From positions 62,001 through 126,000 of the forward strand of contig NZ_JALJRZ010000007.1 of assembly GCF_024519435.1 (NCBI RefSeq): a stretch of 64,000 nucleotides of DNA, read 5' to 3'. This DNA is from Terrabacter sp. Ter38. Lineage in GTDB: Bacteria; Actinomycetota; Actinomycetes; Actinomycetales; Dermatophilaceae. The notes under the pieces were generated by a model. It did no database searches and had not been told where the DNA came from. It saw nothing but the letters and a program-made list of their open reading frames with translations. A program made the translations under genes and the position numbers. Each line of letters opens with the position of its first letter. Position 1 is the first letter of the stretch. Below are positions 57,748 through 64,000 of the stretch, piece after piece.

Positions 57748-60423
57748 GTGAGCCGACTTCTCCTCCTCGACGGACACTCCCTGGCCTACCGCGCGTTCTT
57801 CGCGCTCCCCGCCGAGAACTTCTCGACGGTCACCGGCCAGCACACGAACGCCGTCTACGGCTTCACATCGATGCTCATCAACATGCTCCGCGACGAGCAG
57901 CCGACGCACGTCGTCGTGGCGTTCGACAAGTCACGGCAGACCTTCCGCACCGAGCAGTACGCCGAGTACAAGGCGGGACGGGCGCGCACACCCGACGAGT
58001 TCTCCGGGCAGCTGCCGCTCGTCAAGGAGGTCCTCGACGCCCTGCGCATCCGGTTCGTCGAGCTCGACGGCTACGAGGCCGACGACATCATCGCGACCAT
58101 CGCCACCGAGGCGGACGCCCAGGGCGTCGAGGTCCTCATCTGCTCCGGCGACCGGGACACCTTCCAGCTCGTCTCGGACCGCGTGACGATCCTCTACCCC
58201 GTCCGCGGGGTCTCCGAGGTGTGGCGCATGGGCCCGGCACAGGTGGAGGAGAAGTACGGCGTGCCGCCGACCCGCTACAGCGACCTCGCCGCGATGGTCG
58301 GCGAGACGTCCGACAACCTCCCGGGCGTGCCGGGCGTGGGCCCCAAGACGGCCGCCAAGTGGATCGCCCAGTTCGGCGACCTCGAGGGCATCGTCGCGGG
58401 CGTCGACCAGATCAAGGGCAAGGCCGGCGAGTCGCTGCGGGAGCACCTGGACCAGGTGCTGCGCAACCGGCGCCTCAACCAGCTCGTCAAGGACGCCCCC
58501 GTCGGGGTGGAGGTGGCCGACCTCGAGCGCGCGCAGTGGGCTCGCGAGGAGGTCCACGAGGTGTTCGACCGTCTCGAGTTCCGCGTCCTGCGCGACCGCC
58601 TCTTCGCCGAGGTGGAGGCGAGCGCTCCCGAGGCCGAGTCCGGCTTCGACGTCGACGGCGCGGTGCTCGCACCCGAGGCCGTCGCCGACTGGGTGGCCGA
58701 GCACCTCCCGGCGGGCCGGCGAGCCGCGCTCTCCGTCGGCGGCACCTGGTCGCGCGGGACCGGCGATGCCACCGGTGTCGCCGTGGCTGCCCCTGACGGT
58801 TCGGCGGCGTGGATCGACCTGACGACTCTGCCGACCGAGGGGGAGACGTCGGTGGCCTCGTGGCTCGAGGACGCAGCTCGACCGAAGGCGATGCACGACG
58901 CCAAGGGACCGATCCAGGCCCTCAACGCCCGGGGCTTCACGGTGGCCGGGCTGACGAGCGACACGCAGCTGGCTGCCTACCTCGTCAAGCCCGACCAGCG
59001 CACCTACCACCTCGACGACCTCGTCCTGCGCCACCTCAAGCGAGAGCTGAGCAGCACGTCCACGACCGACGGACAGGGCATGCTCGACTTCGACGGCGAC
59101 GCCGACGAGCAGGCGGCCCAGAAGGAGATGGTGCGCGCAACTGCCGTGCGGGACCTCGCCGACGTGCTCGACGAGCAGGTCGCCGCGACCGGCGGTGCGC
59201 CGCTCCTTGCCGACGTCGAGCTCCCGCTCGTGGGCGTCCTCGCGCGGATGGAGCGTACGGGCATCGCGGTCGACGTCGACGGGCTGGACACGCTCGAGCA
59301 GGACTTCGCGGCGAAGGTCGCCCAGGCCCAGGAGGACGCCTGGGACGCCATCGGGGGGGAGAAGATCAACCTCGGCTCGCCCAAGCAGCTCCAGGAGGTC
59401 CTTTTCGGGACCCTGTCGATGCCCAAGACGAAGAAGACGAAGACCGGCTGGACCACCGACGCCGACGCGCTCAACGACCTCTACGCCAAGACGGAGCACC
59501 CGTTCCTCGAGGCGCTGCTGCGCCACCGCGACGCCGCCCGACTCCGGGTCACCGTCGAGGGTCTGCAGAAGTCCGTGGCCGACGACGGCCGGATCCACAC
59601 CACCTACCTCCAGACCATCGCGGCCACGGGCCGGCTCAGCTCGACGGAGCCCAACCTCCAGAACGTCCCCATCCGCACCGAGGAGGGGCGTCGCATCCGC
59701 GAGCTCTTCGTCGTCGGGGACGGCTATGAGGCACTCATGTCGGCCGACTACTCGCAGATCGAGATGCGTGTCATGGCTCACCTGTCGGGCGACGAGGGCC
59801 TCATCGAGGCCTTCCGCACCGGCGAGGACCTCCACCGCTTCGTCGGGTCCAAGGTGTTCGGCGTCGAGCCCGAGGACGTCACCTCGGCCATGCGCTCGAA
59901 GGTCAAGGCCATGTCCTACGGCCTCGCCTACGGCCTCTCGGCCTTCGGACTGTCGAAGCAGCTGACCATCAGCACCGACGAGGCCCGCGGTCTCATGGAC
60001 GGCTACTTCGAGCGGTTCGGCGGTGTCAGCGACTACCTCAAGGAGGTCGTCGCCGAGGCGCGGGGCACCGGCTACACCGCGACGATGTTCGGCCGCCGGC
60101 GCTACCTGCCCGACCTGACCTCCGACAACCGCCAGCGCCGCGAGATGGCCGAGCGGATGGCACTCAACGCCCCGATCCAGGGCTCGGCGGCCGACATCAT
60201 GAAGGTCGCCATGATCGGGGTCGACCGGGCACTGGCCGACTCGGGCGCGAGGTCGCGTGTGCTGCTCCAGGTGCACGACGAGCTCGTCCTCGAGGTCGCC
60301 GCGGGCGAGCGTGACGCCCTCGAGAAGCTCGTGCGTCACGAGATGGGGCACGCCGCCGAGCTCGACGTGCCGCTCGACATCAACGTCGGCGTCGGTCACT
60401 CCTGGCACGACGCGGCTCACTGA
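57748..60423 (+). CDS. polA: DNA polymerase I
   Basis: 891 residues from GTG 57748. The 5'-nuclease domain (about 1-290) begins LLLLDGHSLAYRAFFAL and has DGYEADDIIATIA and ICSGDRDTFQL. The next part (about 300-480) is the 3'-5' exonuclease fold, but its first catalytic Asp-x-Glu is absent, so proofreading is probably lost, as in other actinobacterial PolA. The polymerase domain is complete: motif A SADYSQIEMRVMAHL, motif B RSKVKAMSYGLAYGLSAFG, motif C LQVHDELVLEV. Works in Okazaki processing and repair. Confidence 0.95.
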   Translation: MSRLLLLDGHSLAYRAFFALPAENFSTVTGQHTNAVYGFTSMLINMLRDEQPTHVVVAFDKSRQTFRTEQYAEYKAGRARTPDEFSGQLPLVKEVLDALRIRFVELDGYEADDIIATIATEADAQGVEVLICSGDRDTFQLVSDRVTILYPVRGVSEVWRMGPAQVEEKYGVPPTRYSDLAAMVGETSDNLPGVPGVGPKTAAKWIAQFGDLEGIVAGVDQIKGKAGESLREHLDQVLRNRRLNQLVKDAPVGVEVADLERAQWAREEVHEVFDRLEFRVLRDRLFAEVEASAPEAESGFDVDGAVLAPEAVADWVAEHLPAGRRAALSVGGTWSRGTGDATGVAVAAPDGSAAWIDLTTLPTEGETSVASWLEDAARPKAMHDAKGPIQALNARGFTVAGLTSDTQLAAYLVKPDQRTYHLDDLVLRHLKRELSSTSTTDGQGMLDFDGDADEQAAQKEMVRATAVRDLADVLDEQVAATGGAPLLADVELPLVGVLARMERTGIAVDVDGLDTLEQDFAAKVAQAQEDAWDAIGGEKINLGSPKQLQEVLFGTLSMPKTKKTKTGWTTDADALNDLYAKTEHPFLEALLRHRDAARLRVTVEGLQKSVADDGRIHTTYLQTIAATGRLSSTEPNLQNVPIRTEEGRRIRELFVVGDGYEALMSADYSQIEMRVMAHLSGDEGLIEAFRTGEDLHRFVGSKVFGVEPEDVTSAMRSKVKAMSYGLAYGLSAFGLSKQLTISTDEARGLMDGYFERFGGVSDYLKEVVAEARGTGYTATMFGRRRYLPDLTSDNRQRREMAERMALNAPIQGSAADIMKVAMIGVDRALADSGARSRVLLQVHDELVLEVAAGERDALEKLVRHEMGHAAELDVPLDINVGVGHSWHDAAH

Positions 60424-60555
60424 GGGGCGGGGAACCCACCGCCGACCGCTGCGACGCTCGGTCCCAACTACCCCCTTCACGGTGTCCGTTCGGTCACGTT
60501 CCGGCAACGGCGACGTGGTGTCCACCACTTGACACACCACGCACCCGATCGCGCC

Positions 60556-60563
60556 TGCATACT
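60556..60563 (+). promoter_or_regulatory. -10 region before the membrane/surface protein operon
   Basis: TG-CATACT. TTGACA at 60529-60534 lies 23 bases away, too far for a standard pair, so the box may work as an extended -10 element. Transcription would begin near 60570. Confidence 0.45.
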
Positions 60564-60575
60564 GCTCGGTAACTT

Positions 60576-60603
60576 GCACCCGTCATCGGAGACGGGTGCT
60601 TTT
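60576..60603 (+). terminator. Hairpin with T-run just after the promoter
   Basis: Arms gcacccgtc (60576-60584) and gacgggtgc (60591-60599), 9 bp, loop atcgga, then TTTT. It is the only classical rho-independent shape in the window. It lies 14 bases before ATG 60618 and about 6 bases after the expected transcript start, so it would end a very short RNA or protect the 5' end of the message. Confidence 0.6.
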
Positions 60604-60617
60604 ACTGTGAGGTGGAC

Positions 60618-61232
60618 ATGGTCAAGAGCCTGGTCACAGGTCTGTGTCTCGCCGTCTTTGCGGCGGTCATCATCGGACTGAGCAACCTGCTCGGTCTCGA
60701 CCTCGAGCACGTCGCCCTTCTCGGCGCGGCTCTCGGCGGTGTGCTGGGGCTCGTCCCGCACCGTCCCGCCTGGGGCAAGGTGGCGGGTTTCCTCGCCGGC
60801 TTCCTCCTGGCCTGGCTCGGCTTCGCGCTGCGTGCCGCCGTCCTGCCTGACTCGTCCGCGGGGCGTGCCGTCGCCGCCTTCGTGGTCGTGGCGCTCATCG
60901 CCGTCGTGGCCGCGGTCAGCCGTGGTCGTCTCCCGCTGTGGAGCGGGCTCGTGGGTGCGGCCTCGATCGTCGGCGCCTACGAGTCCGTCTACACCAACGC
61001 GCCCTCGCAGTTCCTGACCGAGTCGCCGGCGGCTGCCACCACGGTGCTCCTTGCGGTGGGCCTGGGCTATCTCGCGACGAACCTGCTTGCGCCACAGTCG
61101 GAGCCGCACGCGTCTGCGCAGCCGGATCCGGCCATCGACGCGAGGCGTGCCGAGCGCGGCCAGCGCGGCCAGCGGGACGACTCCTCCAGCACCACAGACC
61201 TCGATGACCTCGTGAAGGGAGCAGCACAGTGA
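60618..61232 (+). CDS. Small multi-spanning membrane protein of unknown function
   Basis: 204 residues with about six hydrophobic segments (LVTGLCLAVFAAVIIGL first) and a C-terminal hydrophilic tail rich in Arg, Gln and Ser. No family motif is recognised beyond membrane-protein features. GAGG is 5 bases before ATG 60618; GTG 60612 is also in frame. It overlaps the heptad-repeat gene as GTGA, so the two are probably made together and may work at the same site. Confidence 0.72.
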   Translation: MVKSLVTGLCLAVFAAVIIGLSNLLGLDLEHVALLGAALGGVLGLVPHRPAWGKVAGFLAGFLLAWLGFALRAAVLPDSSAGRAVAAFVVVALIAVVAAVSRGRLPLWSGLVGAASIVGAYESVYTNAPSQFLTESPAAATTVLLAVGLGYLATNLLAPQSEPHASAQPDPAIDARRAERGQRGQRDDSSSTTDLDDLVKGAAQ

Positions 61233-63919
61233 GCAAGCGGACCCTCGCCACGATCGTCGCCGGCCTGGCGACCATGCCCACCCTCCTGTTGCTGGCCGCG
61301 TCCCCGGCGGCTGCCGCCGGGGACGGCTCGGTGCAGGTCTCCAACACGGAGACGGTGCAGGCCTACCTCGACGCGACGGGCAAGGTGGACGTCGCACGCG
61401 TCTACGAGCAGGTGGCCATGAAGGGCCGCGGAACCGTCGAGCTGCAGAACCCCATCGAGACCCAGGGCCTGCGCAACCTCGACGGCTTCAGCGGGTTCGA
61501 CGTCAAGGACGGCGTCATGACCGGCAGCTTCGACGTGGACGGTGAGCAGCAGCTGCGCACCGTCAGCGACTTCACGAGGAAGCTGCCGCTCGAGGTCCGG
61601 GCGGCCTACACCCTGGACGGCCGGCCCGTCGAGCCCGGTGACCTGCTCGGCCGCAGCGGCCGTCTCGAGGTCAGATACACGGTCAAGAACGTCACGGGCA
61701 CCTCGCAGGTCGTCACCTTCGACGACGGGACGGGCAAGCAGGCATCGGCGACGGAGGACGTCGTCATCCCGATGGTGGGCTCGCTCACCACGACGCTGCC
61801 GGGCACCTTCACGAACGTCAGCTCGAAGGAGGCCAACCTCGCCGGTGACGGGCGCGGTGGCACCAAGCTGACCTTCACGATGACGCTCTTCGGCCCCATC
61901 GGCACGCCTACGGCAGCCTTCGGGTATGCCGCCGACATCGTGGACGGGACGCTGCCCAAGGCGTCCGTGTCCGCCCTCCCGGTCAGCCCGCTCGACAGCC
62001 CGTCCTTCAAGGGTGGCGCCGAGAGCTACAAGGGCGGTGCCACGACCGGTGCCACCCTGACAGCCGGTGCGACCGAGATCGACGCGAACCTCCTCAAGCT
62101 GCGTGACGGCGCGGGCACGCTCCTCGCGGGCCTGATCCAGCTGCGCGATGGTGCCAAGAAGCTCGACGCGGGGATGGGCGCCCAGGCGCTTCCCGGCTCG
62201 CGGGAGCTCGCCACGGGCGCGGGCCAGCTCAAGGACGGCACGTCCAAGCTCCGCGCGGGGGCGGGCGACGCGAAGGACGGCTCGGCCAAGCTGGCCGACG
62301 GGGCCAGTCAGGTCGCGGACGGGAACCAGCAGCTGGACGCGGGCGCACAGAAGCTGAGTGGAGGCGCCGCTCGCGTCGACGACGGCGCCGGCCAGGTGGC
62401 CGGTGGTCTGCACCTCGTGGGCGAGAATGCGCCGGCCCTGCTGGACGGCCTCGCGCAGGTGGCCGACGGTCTCGACCAGGTCGATGCCGGTCTCACCCAG
62501 CTCTACGACGGCATCGGCGGGCTGCCGGACCAGGCGAAGGCGCTGCACGCAGGCATCGCGAAGCTGCGGGCCGGGCTGGGCGACAAGGGCCAGACCGGAA
62601 CCCTCATCGACGGCGTCGACCAGATCCGCGGCGGCCTGGCGGAGGCCACCAAGGACGGCGGCAGCCTCGACCAGCTCAAGGGTGGCGTCAACCAGTCCAA
62701 GGGCGGGGTCGACCAGTCCAAGGGTGGGGTCGACCAGTCCAAGGGTGGCGTGGACCAGGTCCGCTCCGGCCTCCAGGACGCCCTGAAGCCGGGCAGCGGC
62801 ATCGACCAGCTCGACGGTGGAGTGGCGCTGGCCAAGACCACCGACTGTGGCGCGGTGTGCAAGGGGATCCTCGGGCAGGTGCAGGCAGGACTCGGCGACC
62901 TCCGGACGAAGACGACCGCCGCAGCCGGTGGGTTGGGATCGGTGTCGGACGGTCTGGGGCAGGTCTCCGGCGGCCTCGGTCAGGTGTCGACGGGCCTGGG
63001 GCAGGTCTCGGGTGGTCTGGGTCTGCTCAAGGGCAAGCTGAGCGACGCGGCCTTCGGGCTCGCCAAGGTCGAGTGCGGCCTGAGCAACGCGACGCTCAAG
63101 GGGATCTGTGATCCCACGGTGCCCGGTCTGCTCGAGGGCGCCGACCTCGTCGACGCCGGCGTGTCGACGCTCGTCGACGGCGTCGTCACGAAGGTCCAGG
63201 GCGGCATCGGCAGCCCGACCGACACGGCGAAGAACCGGACGCTGCGCGGGGGTGTCAACGACCTCCAGTACGGCGTGGACCTCCTCGGTCTCGGTGGCCT
63301 CGACCTGCTCGACGCCATCGACCAGCTCACCGTCGGGGCCGACCAGGTGCACGGCGGCACGTCGCAGGTCTCCCAGGGCGCCAAGGACCTCGGTGCGGGC
63401 GCTTCGAAGCTCGCCGACGGCTCGAGCCAGGTCGCCACGGGTGCGGGTCAGCTCGATGCCGGCGTCGGCAAGCTCGCGGACGGAGCGGGGCAGCTCGACG
63501 ACGGCGCGGGCAAGCTCAGTGACGGCGCCGGTCAGCTGTCCGACGGTCTTGCCGACGCGGCGGACGGCACGAGCCAGCTCGCCGCCGGCCTGACCGACGC
63601 CGCGGCCGGCGCGCCACAGCTCAAGGACGGCGCGCAGCGTCTCTCCGACGAGGGCACGAAGAAGCTCGTCGCGGCCGGCAAGGCCACCGCGGCGGACTAC
63701 GGCGAGAAGTACGCGGTCATCGAGGTCGGTGCCCAGCGGGCGAAGGCCGAGGGGATGGCGTACGGGGCCCCCGCGGGTGCCATGGGCGCCACGGCGTACT
63801 CCTACGAGCTCGCCGGTGTCGATGGGCAGGCCTCGGCGAACCTGGGTCGGACCGCGGCTGCAGCCGCTGTGTTCGGCCTCGCCGGAGGCGCGGTCCTGCT
63901 GCGGCGCCGCTTCCCCTGA
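61229..63919 (+). CDS. Surface protein with long xxxLxxG heptad-repeat stalk
   Basis: 896 residues. A signal peptide ends near 30 (Ala-rich). A globular, beta-looking domain spans about 30-265. Residues 270-830 are made of heptads x-x-x-Leu-x-x-Gly (for example GAGQLDAGVGKLADGAGQL), as in the TIGR03057/YhgE-Pip type repeats. Cys pairs occur in DCGAVC and in VECGL with ICDP. A C-terminal membrane segment (about 868-888) is followed by RRRFP. This fits an anchored stalk protein facing out. No enzyme motif is visible. Start GTG 61229 overlaps the previous stop. Confidence 0.8.
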   Translation: MSKRTLATIVAGLATMPTLLLLAASPAAAAGDGSVQVSNTETVQAYLDATGKVDVARVYEQVAMKGRGTVELQNPIETQGLRNLDGFSGFDVKDGVMTGSFDVDGEQQLRTVSDFTRKLPLEVRAAYTLDGRPVEPGDLLGRSGRLEVRYTVKNVTGTSQVVTFDDGTGKQASATEDVVIPMVGSLTTTLPGTFTNVSSKEANLAGDGRGGTKLTFTMTLFGPIGTPTAAFGYAADIVDGTLPKASVSALPVSPLDSPSFKGGAESYKGGATTGATLTAGATEIDANLLKLRDGAGTLLAGLIQLRDGAKKLDAGMGAQALPGSRELATGAGQLKDGTSKLRAGAGDAKDGSAKLADGASQVADGNQQLDAGAQKLSGGAARVDDGAGQVAGGLHLVGENAPALLDGLAQVADGLDQVDAGLTQLYDGIGGLPDQAKALHAGIAKLRAGLGDKGQTGTLIDGVDQIRGGLAEATKDGGSLDQLKGGVNQSKGGVDQSKGGVDQSKGGVDQVRSGLQDALKPGSGIDQLDGGVALAKTTDCGAVCKGILGQVQAGLGDLRTKTTAAAGGLGSVSDGLGQVSGGLGQVSTGLGQVSGGLGLLKGKLSDAAFGLAKVECGLSNATLKGICDPTVPGLLEGADLVDAGVSTLVDGVVTKVQGGIGSPTDTAKNRTLRGGVNDLQYGVDLLGLGGLDLLDAIDQLTVGADQVHGGTSQVSQGAKDLGAGASKLADGSSQVATGAGQLDAGVGKLADGAGQLDDGAGKLSDGAGQLSDGLADAADGTSQLAAGLTDAAAGAPQLKDGAQRLSDEGTKKLVAAGKATAADYGEKYAVIEVGAQRAKAEGMAYGAPAGAMGATAYSYELAGVDGQASANLGRTAAAAAVFGLAGGAVLLRRRFP
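62678..62761 (+). repeat. Four tandem 21-bp repeats in the heptad-repeat gene
   Basis: Units 62678-62698, 62699-62719, 62720-62740 and 62741-62761. Each encodes one heptad, KGGVNQS, KGGVDQS, KGGVDQS and KGGVDQV. Units two and three differ by one base. Copy-number change would keep the reading frame. Confidence 0.8.
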
Positions 63920-63933
63920 CGGCAGTGTGACGA

Positions 63934-63968
63934 CGGCGGCCACGGATCCCTCGGGTCCGTGGCCGCCG
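63934..63968. terminator. 13-bp hairpin after the heptad-repeat gene
   Basis: Arms 63934-63946 and 63956-63968 are perfect; the 9-base loop is tccctcggg. No T-run. The last bases of the window (63969-64000) hold gggacgccc twice and no gene. Confidence 0.65.
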
Positions 63969-64000
63969 CCGTGTCGGGACGCCCTCGTGTAGGGACGCCC

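Noticed and set aside
57931-60579. Minus-strand open frame of about 880 codons opposite polA
   Set aside because: Antisense shadow of polA with no motif or ribosome site.
62678-62761. CRISPR array
   Set aside because: Four 21-bp units are contiguous, without spacers, and lie in frame in a coding sequence.
61067-63943. Minus-strand open frame of about 960 codons with Leu-rich repeats
   Set aside because: The repeats are the antisense of the heptad repeats of the plus-strand surface protein.

Overview
The window is about 70% G+C and densely coded. It reads as a chromosomal segment of a high-G+C actinobacterium, most likely order Micrococcales and possibly family Intrasporangiaceae (the family is inference). 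The evidence is an actinobacterial mIHF next to pyrF and gmk, a PriA without helicase motifs, a trp operon holding the actinobacterial TIGR02234 and HGxxPAAW membrane proteins, an ANTAR response regulator next to pyk, and many GTG starts. I see no phage, IS element, CRISPR array or plasmid functions and no clear pseudogene.

Layout. 1-6720: end of pyrF, a small lipoprotein gene, mihF, gmk, rpoZ, coaBC, metK, priA (nucleotide, coenzyme A and SAM metabolism plus replication restart). 6832-10621: accessory enzymes and an ArsR-type regulator coupled to an MFS exporter. 10661-15201: def, fmt, rsmB, a methyltransferase and rpe. 15229-20263: a YciI-like gene, then an FMN riboswitch followed by ribM, ribD, ribE, ribBA and ribH. 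20308-22520: hisE, hisG, a PH-like membrane protein and a flavin reductase. 22555-30489: a 31-bp perfect hairpin, then a mostly minus-strand block with a truncated haemoglobin, a 1290-residue secreted protein (ten IPT/TIG domains, bulb-lectin repeats, CHAP domain), an MFS transporter, a P-loop kinase and a TIGR03085 protein, with hisF on the plus strand. 30566-35326: a tandem GNAT protein and a heterodimeric ABC exporter. 35396-42378: hisI, the trp cluster (trpE, two membrane proteins, trpC, trpB, trpA) and lgt. 42581-51262: gltB, gltD, pyk, tRNA-Leu(CAA) and a PdtaR-like antiterminator. 51414-56422: a complete branched-chain amino-acid-type ABC importer (livKHMGF). 56613-63919: a GNAT protein, a thioesterase, polA, and a two-gene unit ending in a heptad-repeat surface protein.

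Many genes are translationally coupled, with ATGA, GTGA or 8-base overlaps. At least sixteen genes instead have an actinobacterial -10 box (T/C-A-N-N-N-T) ending 6 to 8 bases before the start codon and no leader, so they should be leaderless; this rule decides several starts.

The least ordinary signals are: the octamer GTATGCCG/CGGCATAC, found 26 times by hand count, which forces rare codons, overlaps some -10 boxes and forms the base of two intergenic hairpins; the IPT-lectin-CHAP protein; the heptad-repeat surface protein with a 21-bp tandem repeat; and a promoter followed at once by a hairpin with a T-run ahead of that protein's operon.
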